Source of the DNA: Bacteroidota bacterium
GTDB lineage: Bacteria > Bacteroidota > Bacteroidia > 2-12-FULL-35-15
Direction of reading: 5' to 3'
Length of the DNA: 55,844 bases
Assembly: GCA_003151815.1 (NCBI GenBank)
Contig: PLYN01000054.1
Location: 9,780-65,623, forward strand
This document shows positions 17,420-26,048 of the stretch, piece after piece (the stretch's first letter is position 1; each line of letters starts with the position of its first letter). The notes under the pieces are model-generated. The model saw only the letters and a program-made list of their open reading frames with translations, was not told where the DNA came from and made no database searches. The position numbers and the translations under genes were made by a program.

Positions 17420-17839
17420 TTAAAAAACGATTTCAATAATACGCTGTTCGCCTTTTGTAGTAATACTCACTTTCACATTATCCCGAGGAAGAAGCTCGGC
17501 GATCTTTTCCGGCCATTCGATAAAGCAATAAGCATTTGAAAAAAAATAATCTTCATACCCCATATCATAAGCCTCGCTTACAGTTTTTATTCTGTAAAAA
17601 TCGAAGTGATAAATTTTTTCTCCTTTTGCAGACAGGTATTCATTCACTATGGAGAAGGTTGGACTACTAACAGGATCACACACACCCAAGGCTTCACAGA
17701 TCGCCTTAATAAAAGTAGTTTTACCGGCACCCATTGATCCGTAAAAAGCGAATACTTTTTTTTCTTTGCAGGCATCTAAAAGCTCTTTTGCCGCCAATCC
17801 AAGTTCACTAAGATTATTAATTACGATTGCTTTTTTCAT
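17420..17839 (-). CDS. tsaE: tRNA threonylcarbamoyladenosine biosynthesis ATPase TsaE
   Basis: A 139-residue P-loop ATPase needed with TsaB, TsaC and TsaD to make t6A37 in ANN-decoding tRNAs. The Walker A motif is at residues 34-42 (GSMGAGKTT). Further TsaE motifs are 'DPVSSPTFSIVNEY', 'IYHFDFYRI' and 'FIEWPEKI'. The length is normal for the family. It lies between porX and ald on the same strand. Confidence 0.95.
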   Translation of the reverse strand: MKKAIVINNLSELGLAAKELLDACKEKKVFAFYGSMGAGKTTFIKAICEALGVCDPVSSPTFSIVNEYLSAKGEKIYHFDFYRIKTVSEAYDMGYEDYFFSNAYCFIEWPEKIAELLPRDNVKVSITTKGEQRIIEIVF

Positions 17840-17844
17840 AAAAT

Positions 17845-17967
17845 GGAACGCAGATTTTTATGATTATTAAGATTAAAAATGATACTAATTTAAAACTTGA
17901 ATTATGAATTTTTAAAGATAAAAAACAAATCAAATTTTATCTTAATAATCATAAAAATCTGCGTTCT
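17845..17967. repeat. Palindromic repeat, GGAACGCAGAT family
   Basis: A 29-bp arm starting GGAACGCAGATTTTTATGAT (17845-17873) is complementary at 28 of 29 positions to 17939-17967. Related elements lie at 27251-27336, about 37025 (one arm) and 40497-40831. It fills the porX-tsaE gap. Confidence 0.8.
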
Positions 17968-17974
17968 ATTACCT

Positions 17975-19540
17975 TTATTTCGCACTCAACGTTATAAACG
18001 GGATCACCATCTCTTCCAACGATATTCCTCCGTGCTGAAAAGTGTTGCGATAATAATTCACATAATAATTGAAATTATTGGGATACGCAAAAAACTTATC
18101 TTCCTTCACGAAAACAAAAGCCGAACTAACATGTTGTTTAGGTAAAAAAGCATCAGCTGGATTTCTTATTTCGAATACCTCTTTCTTCACATAATCCAAT
18201 GTTTTACCTTGCTTGTAACGCAAATTGGTATTCACATTTTTATCACCAACTACCTTTGAAGGCTCAGTAACTTTAATGGTTCCGTGGTCTGTAGTAATTA
18301 TCAGCTTACATTTTTTTGCAGCAATTTGTTTCAAAATATCATGCAACGGCGAATGTTCAAACCATGATAAAGTAATGGAACGATAGGCCTTTTCATCATC
18401 AGCCAACTCACGTATTATTTCCATTTCAGTTCGCGCATGTGATAGCATATCTACAAAATTATAAACGATCACATTCAATTTATTTTGCATAAGGTTGCTC
18501 ATATTCTCCGACAACTTTTTACCGGCTGCATGATTTGTTATTTTGTTATAACTCATCCTCACATTTTTCCCTAAACGCTTTAGCTGGTCTGCAAGAAATT
18601 CTTCCTCATGCAAATTTTTTCCGCCTTCTTCTTCATCATTCAACCATAATTTTGGGAAACGTTTTTCAATTTCGGATGGCATCAACCCTGCAAAAAAAGC
18701 GTTACGAGAATATTGTGTAGCCGTTGGAAGAATGCTGCTATAGAGATCTTCGCTATCTACTTTAAAATATTCGGAAATGATCGGTTGAATGATTTTCCAT
18801 TGATCGTAACGTAAATTATCTATCAACACCAAAAAAACTGTTTCATTGGAATCGAGCAATGGTGCCACTTTTGCTTTAAAAAGAGTGTGTGAAAATAAAG
18901 GAGGATTCGGTATTTTTTCATTCAACCAACCAACATAATTGCTTTCGATAAACTTACAATACAAATTATTGGCTTCGGATTTCTGCATTTTTAAGATCTC
19001 CATCATACTCTCATCCTTACTGTTATCCAGTTCTAATTCCCAGTAAACAAGTTTTTTATAAACCTCTACCCACTCGGTCCAGTTTAGCCTATCACCCAAT
19101 GTCATGCCTATCTGACGAAATTCTTGCTGATAATTAGAAGTGGTTTTTTCAGAGATCAGACGTTTATTATCCAACGTTTTTTTCAGCGAAAGCAATATTT
19201 GTTTAGGATTAACGGGCTTTATCAGGTAATCGGATATTTTTGAACCAATAGCATCCTCCATCAAATATTCTTCTTCACTTTTTGTGATCATGATAACCGG
19301 CAACTCAGGATTACTTGCCTTCAGGCGATTTAGTGTTTCAAGACCGGACAAACCGGGCATATTTTCATCAAGCAATACAACCGCGTAATCATTTTTTTCC
19401 ACCAATTCAAGTGCTTCATCTCCACTGGTTGCAGCTTGTACTTCATATCCCTTATCTTTTAAAAATAAGATGTGCGGCTTTAATAGATCAATTTCATCAT
19501 CAGCCCACAGTATGTGTATTTTATCCATTTCATTCATCAT
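17975..19540 (-). CDS. porX: PorX: T9SS response regulator with PglZ domain
   Basis: A 521-residue protein. The N-terminal receiver (residues 1-120) has the acidic pair near 14-15 (WADDEIDLLKPH), phospho-acceptor Asp58 (VVLLDENMPG) and conserved Lys in DYLIKPVNP. A helical linker and a PglZ/alkaline-phosphatase-like domain follow, with candidate metal ligands in ILPTATQYSRNAFF (Thr273/Thr275) and ITTDHGT. In Porphyromonas, PorX regulates T9SS genes and its PglZ domain hydrolyses oligonucleotides. The internal ATG at codon 5 (MDKIHILWADDE) may be the true start. The presence of T9SS here agrees with the SprB-repeat adhesin and PorT in this window. Confidence 0.93.
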   Translation of the reverse strand: MMNEMDKIHILWADDEIDLLKPHILFLKDKGYEVQAATSGDEALELVEKNDYAVVLLDENMPGLSGLETLNRLKASNPELPVIMITKSEEEYLMEDAIGSKISDYLIKPVNPKQILLSLKKTLDNKRLISEKTTSNYQQEFRQIGMTLGDRLNWTEWVEVYKKLVYWELELDNSKDESMMEILKMQKSEANNLYCKFIESNYVGWLNEKIPNPPLFSHTLFKAKVAPLLDSNETVFLVLIDNLRYDQWKIIQPIISEYFKVDSEDLYSSILPTATQYSRNAFFAGLMPSEIEKRFPKLWLNDEEEGGKNLHEEEFLADQLKRLGKNVRMSYNKITNHAAGKKLSENMSNLMQNKLNVIVYNFVDMLSHARTEMEIIRELADDEKAYRSITLSWFEHSPLHDILKQIAAKKCKLIITTDHGTIKVTEPSKVVGDKNVNTNLRYKQGKTLDYVKKEVFEIRNPADAFLPKQHVSSAFVFVKEDKFFAYPNNFNYYVNYYRNTFQHGGISLEEMVIPFITLSAK

Positions 19541-19614
19541 TTTAGATCGGTGTTAAAGTTAGATATTATAAAACAACGGGCGTATTAAAATTATATTGTT
19601 TTACATTTTTTAAC

Positions 19615-19622
19615 TAAATTTG
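19615..19622 (+). promoter_or_regulatory. -7 promoter box for the HD-domain gene
   Basis: TAAATTTG is an exact TAnnTTTG box 64 bp before the HD-domain ATG, in the divergent gap with porX. No good -33 box at the usual spacing, although TTG lies at 19596-19598. Confidence 0.4.
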
Positions 19623-19686
19623 TGAGCCTGATCAAAAAAACTCTATAACATTTTAAGATCAGCCAAAAGCCTTAATAAATAAGTAA

Positions 19687-20916
19687 ATGAGCCAACTTTT
19701 AAACAAACGTAAAATATTCAATGACCCGATTTATGGCTTTGTTTCATTACCTTTCCCAATCATTTTCGACCTTATAGAACACCCTTATTTTCAGCGTTTG
19801 CGAAGGATCAAACAATTGGGCTTAACAAATTTAGTGTACCCGGGTGCGCTGCATACCCGCTTTCATCACGCTATTGGCGCCATGCATTTAATTGGTGAAG
19901 CCATTGAAGAGATCAGATCCAAAGGCCACGACATTACTGATGAAGAGGCGAAAGCAGTAACCATTGCCATTCTTTTGCACGATATTGGCCACGGTCCTTT
20001 TTCTCACGCTCTGGAACATAGTATCGTAAATAATGTTACGCATGAAGATATTTCTGAACTTTTTATGAGTCGCTTGAATCAGGAATTCAAAGGTGAATTA
20101 ACCCTGGCAATAAAGATCTTTCAAAATAAATATCACAAAAAATTTCTGCATCAGTTGGTCTCCAGCCAATTGGATATGGATCGTCTGGACTATCTAAAAC
20201 GTGATAGTTTTTTTACCGGTGTTTCCGAAGGTGTCATCAGTTCCGACAGAATCATCAAAATGTTGAATGTGGTGAACGATCAACTTGCTATTGAAGCCAA
20301 AGGTATTTATTCGATCGAAAAATTTATTATTGCCCGAAGGTTAATGTACTGGCAAGTGTATTTACACAAAACTGTTTTGAGTGCCGAAAATTTATTGGTA
20401 AACATTTTAAAACGTGCCAAGGAACTTGCTGAAAAAAAGGTAGATCTGTTCTGTACTCCGGCACTTCAACTATTTTTATACAAACAATACAGCGCAAAAG
20501 ATTTTACTACCAAGCCAAATTTATTAGATGCATTTGCAGCCTTAGATGATAACGATATAATGACTTCCGTTAAAGTATGGACATCCCATAAAGATATTGT
20601 CCTTTCTACGTTATGTACCCGATTAATAAACCGAAGATTACTTAAAGTGGAAATGCAAAATCAACCCTTTAAGGAACTTAAAATTAAAGAAATAAAAGAG
20701 AAAATAAAAAAAGAATATAATCTGAACGATAAGGAAATAGAGTATTTTGTATTTTCGGGTAATGTAATAAACGATGCTTACAGGGCAGATAAAATAAGTA
20801 TCAATATTTTATTTAAAGATGGAACGGTAGCAGATATCGCTAAAGCATCCGACCAGCTTAATATTGATGTACTCGCGAAAACTGTAAGGAAATATTATTT
20901 GTGCTATCCTAAGTAA
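19687..20916 (+). CDS. HD-domain phosphohydrolase, dGTPase-like
   Basis: A 409-residue protein. The metal-binding HD motif is intact: His in RFHHAIGAMHL, His98-Asp99 in LLHDIGHGPFSHALEHS, and a later Asp in LDMDRLDYLKRD. The N-terminal 'DPIYGFVSLP' and 'HPYFQRLRRIKQLGLTNLVYPG' are typical of the YdhJ/SAMHD1-like group of dNTP or nucleotide phosphohydrolases. Its substrate is unknown. It is divergent from porX. Confidence 0.85.
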   Translation: MSQLLNKRKIFNDPIYGFVSLPFPIIFDLIEHPYFQRLRRIKQLGLTNLVYPGALHTRFHHAIGAMHLIGEAIEEIRSKGHDITDEEAKAVTIAILLHDIGHGPFSHALEHSIVNNVTHEDISELFMSRLNQEFKGELTLAIKIFQNKYHKKFLHQLVSSQLDMDRLDYLKRDSFFTGVSEGVISSDRIIKMLNVVNDQLAIEAKGIYSIEKFIIARRLMYWQVYLHKTVLSAENLLVNILKRAKELAEKKVDLFCTPALQLFLYKQYSAKDFTTKPNLLDAFAALDDNDIMTSVKVWTSHKDIVLSTLCTRLINRRLLKVEMQNQPFKELKIKEIKEKIKKEYNLNDKEIEYFVFSGNVINDAYRADKISINILFKDGTVADIAKASDQLNIDVLAKTVRKYYLCYPK

Positions 20917-20998
20917 GTTCAAAGTTGGAAAGTTTAAAATTTTGCAGATTACAAATTGGAAAATTGGAGGACTCACCACTTTATAACATTGAGGCATT

Positions 20999-21027
20999 CC
21001 CCCTTAACAAGGGGCTAGGGGGATTAC
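20999..21027. repeat. G+C-rich palindrome between the HD gene and lpxC/fabZ
   Basis: CCCCTT-AAC-AAGGGG (21000-21014) followed by CTAGGGGGATTAC, related in style to the palindromes at 5576-5683 and 29946-30003. It could act as a terminator for the HD-domain gene. Confidence 0.55.
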
Positions 21028-21060
21028 AACTTAGATTGTTTATAACCAATAAACTTAGAA

Positions 21061-21091
21061 TTTAGAGTTAATTATAATTTGTATAAATTTG
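21061..21091 (+). promoter_or_regulatory. Promoter of lpxC/fabZ-lpxA
   Basis: TTTA at 21061-21064, then 19 nt, then TAAATTTG (21084-21091), an exact match to TAnnTTTG. It lies 45 bp before the lpxC/fabZ ATG. Confidence 0.6.
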
Positions 21092-21135
21092 ACGCATTAA
21101 TTTTAATAAAATTAAAAATTCTGTAACGATAAATA

Positions 21136-22566
21136 ATGAGCATAAAACAAAGAACAATAAAAGATTCGATATCCATCTCGGGTGTCGGCTTACACACAGG
21201 AAAACAAGTAACACTTACGTTTGTTCCTGCCCCTGAAAATCACGGTTATAAATTTCAACGTGTTGACTTGCCCGGCAATCCTATTATTGATGCGGATGTA
21301 GATAATGTGGTGGATACTTCCCGTGGAACAACGCTTGAACAAAATGGCGCTCGCGTGCACACTACAGAGCATGTGCTTGCTGCATTGGTAGGAATGGAGA
21401 TCGATAATGCATTGATCCAGTTAGACGGTCCGGAAATGCCAATCATGGATGGCAGCTCTATGCCTTTCATAAAAATATTAGAAGAAGTTGGAGCTGTTGA
21501 TCAAAATGCTGAACGAATTTATTTTGAATTAAAAGAGATCCTATCTTTTGAAGATCCTATCAAAAATGTAGAAATGCTCGCTGTTCCGCAAGAAACGTTC
21601 AGAGTTACTGTGATGGTTGATTACAACTCAGATGTATTAGGAACTCAACACGCACATATTTATAATATAAATGAATTTAAAACCGAAATTGCTATGTGCC
21701 GGACATTTGTGTTCTTGCATGAATTGGAAGCTTTATTGGCAAACAACCTTATAAAGGGTGGGGATCTAAATAATGCAATTGTACTTGTGGATAAAGAAGT
21801 TTCTAAAAAACAACTGGATCATTTAAAGAAAATATTTCACAAGGAAGATGTAGAAATAAAAGGTAAAGGTGTATTAAATAATACTTCATTACATTTTTTC
21901 AATGAACCTGCCCGCCATAAATTGCTTGACATTGTTGGTGATCTTGCCTTGGTCGGAATGCCATTAAAAATGCACATCCTGGCTGCCCGCCCGGGTCATG
22001 CCGGAAACGTGGCTTTTGCGAAAAAAATAAAAGAATTAATAAAAAGTCAAAGCAAAAAGAAAATAGAAGGACCGAACTTTGACCTTTCCAAAGAACCTGT
22101 ATTAAACATACTCGACATTCAAAAATTATTACCACACCGTCAGCCATTTTTATTGATCGATAAGATCATGGAGATAACAAGTGAATCGGTTATAGGGGTA
22201 AAAAATGTTACCATGAACGAAGAATTTTTCAAAGGACATTTTCCTGATAACCCGATCATGCCGGGCGTTTTATTGGTTGAAGCAATGGCGCAAACAGGTG
22301 GTATCCTTGCTTTAAAAACAGTACCCGACCCTGAGAACTATTTAACTTATTTCATGAAGTTAGATGGGGTTAAGTTTAAGCAAAAAGTAATTCCGGGTGA
22401 CACAGTTGTATTCGAACTAAAATTATTAACGCCCATCCGTAGAGGAATTTGCCATATGAAAGGTATTGCTTATGTAAATAACAAGCCGGTGATGGAAGCA
22501 GAAATGATGGCACAAATTGTAAAAGTAAAACATAGTAATGAGCCAGCTCTCGTACATACATCCTAA
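21136..22566 (+). CDS. lpxC/fabZ: Bifunctional LpxC deacetylase / FabZ dehydratase
   Basis: A 476-residue fusion typical of Bacteroidetes. The LpxC half (about 1-305) deacetylates UDP-3-O-acyl-GlcNAc, the committed step of lipid A synthesis. Zn ligands are visible as His79 (VHTTEHVLAAL), His261 and Asp265 (ARHKLLDIVGDL). The FabZ half (about 325-470) dehydrates 3-hydroxyacyl-ACP, with His in GHFPDNPIMPG and Glu in LLVEAMAQTGG. The fusion ties lipid A and fatty acid synthesis, which compete for hydroxyacyl-ACP. It overlaps lpxA by 29 bp in another frame, implying coupled translation. Confidence 0.97.
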   Translation: MSIKQRTIKDSISISGVGLHTGKQVTLTFVPAPENHGYKFQRVDLPGNPIIDADVDNVVDTSRGTTLEQNGARVHTTEHVLAALVGMEIDNALIQLDGPEMPIMDGSSMPFIKILEEVGAVDQNAERIYFELKEILSFEDPIKNVEMLAVPQETFRVTVMVDYNSDVLGTQHAHIYNINEFKTEIAMCRTFVFLHELEALLANNLIKGGDLNNAIVLVDKEVSKKQLDHLKKIFHKEDVEIKGKGVLNNTSLHFFNEPARHKLLDIVGDLALVGMPLKMHILAARPGHAGNVAFAKKIKELIKSQSKKKIEGPNFDLSKEPVLNILDIQKLLPHRQPFLLIDKIMEITSESVIGVKNVTMNEEFFKGHFPDNPIMPGVLLVEAMAQTGGILALKTVPDPENYLTYFMKLDGVKFKQKVIPGDTVVFELKLLTPIRRGICHMKGIAYVNNKPVMEAEMMAQIVKVKHSNEPALVHTS

Positions 22567-23311
22567 CGCCAAAATAGGTAACAACGTTACCATTGAGCCT
22601 TTTTCAACTATCTATGATAATGTGGAGATTGGTGATGATACATGGATCGGCCCCAACGTTACCATTTTTTCCGGGGCACGGATAGGTAAGAACTGCCGCA
22701 TATTTCCAGGGGCTGTTATTTCTGCTATTCCTCAGGATCTGAAATTTAAGGGCGAAAACACAACTGCTGAAATAGGCGATAACACTACCATTCGTGAGTG
22801 TGTTACCATTAACCGCGGTACTTCCGATAAAATGAAAACCGCTATCGGCAGCAATTGTCTTTTAATGGCTTACGTTCATGTTGCACATGATTGTATTCTA
22901 GGCAACAACATCATTGTTGCCAACAGTGTAAACCTTGCAGGGCATGTTGAAATTGAAGATTATACTATTTTAGAAGGATTGGTTGCTGTTCAGCAATTTG
23001 TAAAAATAGGCGCACACGCGTTCATAACAGGTGGATCGTTGGTGCGTAAAAATGTTCCTCCATTTACAAAAGCTGCACGCGAACCACTTCAATATGTTGG
23101 CATTAATTCGGTGGGCTTACGCCGAAGAGGATTTTCTAACGAAACAGTTTTAGAGATTGAAGACATTTATCGCACACTATATGTGAAAGGACATAATGTT
23201 ACGAATGCCTTGGTGGTAATTGAACAGGAAGCTCCGGCATCAAAAGAAAAAGATCAAATCCTTACGTTTATCCGCGAATCAAAGGACGGGATCATGAGAG
23301 GGATTTCATAA
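22538..23311 (+). CDS. lpxA: UDP-N-acetylglucosamine O-acyltransferase LpxA
   Basis: A 257-residue left-handed beta-helix acyltransferase that starts lipid A synthesis by moving a 3-hydroxyacyl chain from ACP to UDP-GlcNAc. Hexapeptide repeats fill residues 1-190. The catalytic His lies in LLMAYVHVAHDCILGNN, and RRRGFSNETVLEIEDIYRTL begins the C-terminal helices. The ATG lies inside the end of lpxC/fabZ, a normal Bacteroidetes arrangement. Confidence 0.97.
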   Translation: MSQLSYIHPNAKIGNNVTIEPFSTIYDNVEIGDDTWIGPNVTIFSGARIGKNCRIFPGAVISAIPQDLKFKGENTTAEIGDNTTIRECVTINRGTSDKMKTAIGSNCLLMAYVHVAHDCILGNNIIVANSVNLAGHVEIEDYTILEGLVAVQQFVKIGAHAFITGGSLVRKNVPPFTKAAREPLQYVGINSVGLRRRGFSNETVLEIEDIYRTLYVKGHNVTNALVVIEQEAPASKEKDQILTFIRESKDGIMRGIS

Positions 23312-23458
23312 TTCAAAGTTTTTTAGTTCAAAGTTCAAAGTTGCGTTATTTGAAATCCTAACCTCTGAAATTCAAAGTTGCATCAATAAATTTTGAAACC
23401 TCAAGTAACATCATAACTAAAATCTCCAACTTTGAACTTTGAACTAAAAAACTTTGAA
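23312..23458. repeat. 32-bp perfect inverted repeat after lpxA, TTCAAAGTT family
   Basis: 23312-23343 (starts TTCAAAGTTTTTTAGTTCAA) is the exact reverse complement of 23427-23458, with an 83-nt spacer. Shorter direct copies of TTTGAACTTTAAACTAA continue to 23506 and run into the ABC ATPase gene. The left arm begins 1 bp after the lpxA stop. Confidence 0.85.
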
Positions 23459-23489
23459 CTATTTTTTTTGAACTTTAAACTAATTTGCT

Positions 23490-24176
23490 TTGAACTTTAA
23501 ACTAAAAAACATCGGTAAACGCTATAATTACGAGTGGATATTCCGCAACGTAAATTATGAATTTACAAGCGACAATAATTATGTTATTTTAGGTGCCAAC
23601 GGGTCAGGAAAATCAACACTATTACAGGTTATTGCCGGCAACTTAATTGCTTCGGAAGGATCTATAGAATATAGAAGACGGAAGACAGAAGACGGAAGAG
23701 AGAGTGGAAATGAAGAAACAAACATTCCCGAAGACGAAATATTTAATCATTTAAGTTTTGCCGCTCCTTACCTCGAATTATTTGATGAATTCACACTCAT
23801 TGAATCCATTGAATTTCAAGCACAGTTCAAACCTTTTTTTACCAGCTTAACAACAAAACAAATAATAGAATATACCCAGCTTGAAAAAGAAAAAGATAAA
23901 CAATTAAAATATTATTCATCCGGAATGAAACAACGTGTGCGTTTGGCATTGGCCATTTTATGTAACACTCCCCTCTTGCTCCTTGATGAACCTACTTCTA
24001 ATCTTGATAAAAAATCAATTGATTGGTATCAGAATTTAATTAGCCAATATTCAAATAACCGCCTGATCATTGTCTGTTCTAACGAACAACAATATGAATA
24101 CCCCTTTTGTAATAAACAAATTTACATTGAGGATTATAAACAAAGCAAAATCATTGATATAAAAAATTCAATTTAA
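23490..24176 (+). CDS. ABC transporter ATP-binding protein with a repeat-derived insert
   Basis: A 228-residue ABC ATPase. Walker A is at residues 35-43 (GANGSGKST), the signature is YYSSGMKQRVRLA and Walker B is LLLLDEPTSNLD. An in-frame stop at 23481 and the lack of a nearby ATG leave TTG 23490 as the only reasonable start, which lies in a TTTGAACTTTAAACT repeat. Residues about 62-73 (RRRKTEDGRESG) are encoded by a GAAGACG tandem repeat and look inserted between the Walker A region and the Q-loop. No permease gene is adjacent, so the partner and cargo are unknown. Confidence 0.85.
   Translation: MNFKLKNIGKRYNYEWIFRNVNYEFTSDNNYVILGANGSGKSTLLQVIAGNLIASEGSIEYRRRKTEDGRESGNEETNIPEDEIFNHLSFAAPYLELFDEFTLIESIEFQAQFKPFFTSLTTKQIIEYTQLEKEKDKQLKYYSSGMKQRVRLALAILCNTPLLLLDEPTSNLDKKSIDWYQNLISQYSNNRLIIVCSNEQQYEYPFCNKQIYIEDYKQSKIIDIKNSI
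23674..23704 (+). repeat. 7-bp tandem repeat GAAGACG inside the ABC ATPase gene
   Basis: GAAGACG, GAAGACA, GAAGACG, GAAGAGA, GAG in tandem. It is translated in frame as a charged stretch that most ABC ATPases lack. Confidence 0.75.
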
Positions 24177-24184
24177 TAATTTTG
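24154..24184 (+). promoter_or_regulatory. Promoter of the small beta-barrel gene
   Basis: TTG at 24154-24156, 20 nt, then TAATTTTG (24177-24184), an exact TAnnTTTG. It overlaps the end of the ABC ATPase gene and lies 61 bp before the next ATG. Confidence 0.5.
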
Positions 24185-24244
24185 CATCTGTGTTTATGTA
24201 AATAAATTAACTTACTATAAAGTCTATTAATTATTAAAAAAATT

Positions 24245-24745
24245 ATGAAAAAAGTTTTTACCCTACTACTCATAGTATCCTTTTCAATAGGCGCTCAGGC
24301 TCAATACATGCTTGCCAAAGGCGAAAAACAAATTAATGCAGGTCTTGGTTTTTCCAATTGGGGAATCCCCGTTTATGTTGGTTTTGATTATGGTGTTCAT
24401 CAGGACATTTCTGTTGGTGGCGAAGTTTCTTTTCGTTCCTATTACGATGGAAATGACCGAAACGGTTACCACCATACTATTTTTGGAATTTCCGGCAACG
24501 GGAATTATCACTTTAATACTATATTAAAAATTCCTAAAAATTGGGATGCTTACGCAGGAGTAAACATTGGGTTTTATGCATGGTCATACCCCGATAACTA
24601 TAATGGAAACAGGGTTTCAGGCTTAGGACTCGGTGCCCAAATTGGCGGACGATATTACATCAATGATAATTTTGGAATTAACTTAGAGTTGGGTGGTGGA
24701 AATTTTTTTAGCAGTGGTAAATTTGGAATTTCTTATAAATTTTAA
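24245..24745 (+). CDS. Small outer-membrane beta-barrel protein
   Basis: A 166-residue protein with a signal peptide (MKKVFTLLLIVSFSIGAQAQ) and about eight amphipathic strands rich in Gly and Tyr: INAGLGFSNWGIPVYVGFDY, HQDISVGGEVSFRSYY and a final KFGISYKF with C-terminal Phe. This fits an OmpX/OmpW-size barrel. It has its own promoter candidate. Function not recognised. Confidence 0.75.
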   Translation: MKKVFTLLLIVSFSIGAQAQYMLAKGEKQINAGLGFSNWGIPVYVGFDYGVHQDISVGGEVSFRSYYDGNDRNGYHHTIFGISGNGNYHFNTILKIPKNWDAYAGVNIGFYAWSYPDNYNGNRVSGLGLGAQIGGRYYINDNFGINLELGGGNFFSSGKFGISYKF

Positions 24746-24812
24746 GATCAAAAAAATTGCATTTATACTAAACTCTTCTGTTCTTGCGTTATTCAATCAT
24801 AATTTCGAAATT

Positions 24813-25292
24813 ATGAAAATCAATCTCCTTATTTTATTGTTATTCCCGATCATCTGTTTTTCTCAAAAAGAAAGCAACAATGCCCTTTCTCCAACAAAAC
24901 CATCCACTACAGATTGTCCTACTTGGGATAACAAAAGCAAAACAAGAAGTAAAGCAGATTATTACAGATCATTGAGATCGATAAAACCGATGAAAAATCA
25001 GGAAACAAAGGCAAATGATTCCCCTAACAATTTGTCGGGAACTTCAACAAAAAAAGCAGAAGTTCAAAATTCAAGTTCCTCTAAAAAAGAGGATCCAGAC
25101 AACTCTATAGTTGAAGGATCAAAAATAAAAAAGAACACTAACAATAGTGAGGAAACAAATGATTCAAAAATAAAAACGAAAGAAAAAAGTGACAAAGAAA
25201 AGGATAAAATTGAAAAAAAACCAAAGCGTTTGCCTTCCAGAAATACCACCAGGGCGCCCAAACATAACTCAAATAAATGTCCCCAGTTTTAA
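24813..25292 (+). CDS. Secreted Lys/Ser-rich hypothetical protein
   Basis: From ATG 24813 it gives 159 residues with a clear signal peptide (MKINLLILLLFPIICFSQ). The open frame reaches back to 24693, but the extra 40 residues would overlap the previous gene and bury the signal peptide. The mature part is low-complexity, rich in Lys, Ser, Asn and Glu, probably disordered and basic. It has only two Cys (DCPTWDNK and NKCPQF). No family recognised; it may bind polyanions or the envelope. Confidence 0.6.
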   Translation: MKINLLILLLFPIICFSQKESNNALSPTKPSTTDCPTWDNKSKTRSKADYYRSLRSIKPMKNQETKANDSPNNLSGTSTKKAEVQNSSSSKKEDPDNSIVEGSKIKKNTNNSEETNDSKIKTKEKSDKEKDKIEKKPKRLPSRNTTRAPKHNSNKCPQF

Positions 25293-25323
25293 TAACCGAT
25301 TAAGCCGCTTAATTATAAGCAAA

Positions 25324-25354
25324 TTTGCATCTTCCCTCATTAATCTTATCTTTG
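25324..25354 (+). promoter_or_regulatory. Consensus promoter of efp
   Basis: TTTG (25324-25327), exactly 19 nt, then TATCTTTG (25347-25354). This is a full match to the Bacteroidetes TTTG-N19-TAnnTTTG consensus, 42 bp before the efp ATG. Confidence 0.8.
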
Positions 25355-25396
25355 CAATCCAATTTTGAAATCCAATTTTAATATATAATTATCACA

Positions 25397-25957
25397 ATGG
25401 CAAACTCAGGCGATTTAAATGTAGGTTCCGTAATCCGGTTTAGTGGAGAACTCTGCAAAGTAGAAGAATACATACACCGTACACCCGGCAACTTGCGGGC
25501 ATTTTATCAGGCAAGAATGCGTAATCTAAAAACAGGAAAAATCGTTGAAAACCGCTTTCGTGTTGGTGAATCAGTTGAATTAGTACGCGTTGAATACAAG
25601 CAAATGCAATTTATTTTTGTTGAAGGTGATTTTGTTGTGTGTATGGATAATGTCACTTTTGAACAAGTTTACGTACCTTCTTTATTGTTTGGCGATGGCT
25701 TAAAATTTTTAAAAGAAGGTATGGAAGTAAAAATATCGTTTGAAGGCGATGAGCCTATTTTGGCTGAAGCTCCCGTTTTTGTTGAATTATTAATTACTTA
25801 TACCGAACCCGGAGAAAAAGGAAATACAGCAACCAACACACTAAAAGAAGCTACTTTAGAAACAGGCGCTGTTGTTAGAGTTCCATTATTTATTAACGAA
25901 GGTGAAAAAATAAAGGTGGATACCCGTACAGCTACTTATGCTGAAAGGGTCAAGTAG
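25397..25957 (+). CDS. efp: Elongation factor P
   Basis: A 186-residue, three-domain EF-P that rescues ribosomes stalled at polyproline. The KOW-like domain I is at 1-65, followed by two OB domains; the C-terminal EGEKIKVDTRTATYAERVK is typical. The loop tip reads RTPGNLRAFYQ. Aligned to E. coli PGKGQAF, the residue corresponding to the modified Lys34 is Asn, so the modification system must differ or be absent. A near-perfect promoter lies just upstream. Confidence 0.95.
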   Translation: MANSGDLNVGSVIRFSGELCKVEEYIHRTPGNLRAFYQARMRNLKTGKIVENRFRVGESVELVRVEYKQMQFIFVEGDFVVCMDNVTFEQVYVPSLLFGDGLKFLKEGMEVKISFEGDEPILAEAPVFVELLITYTEPGEKGNTATNTLKEATLETGAVVRVPLFINEGEKIKVDTRTATYAERVK

Positions 25958-25998
25958 ATTTGAAGATATGCTGATGTGCTGATGCAAAGATTAAATAT

Positions 25999-26047
25999 TG
26001 ATAAAAACGAATAACTCATAACTTACAACTAATCACTAACAACTAAT
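25999..26047. repeat. Half element of the TTAGTGGTTAGT family
   Basis: ACTCATAACTTACAACTAAT and CACTAACAACTAATAATG are the arm sequence of the elements at 16021, 28366 and 51625. Only one arm is present, ending at the ATG of the aminotransferase gene. Confidence 0.55.
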
Positions 26048-26048
26048 A

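Noticed and set aside
25064-25261. Minus-strand Phe/Ser-rich open frame
   Set aside because: It is the complement of the Lys/Glu-rich codons of the secreted protein at 24813-25292.
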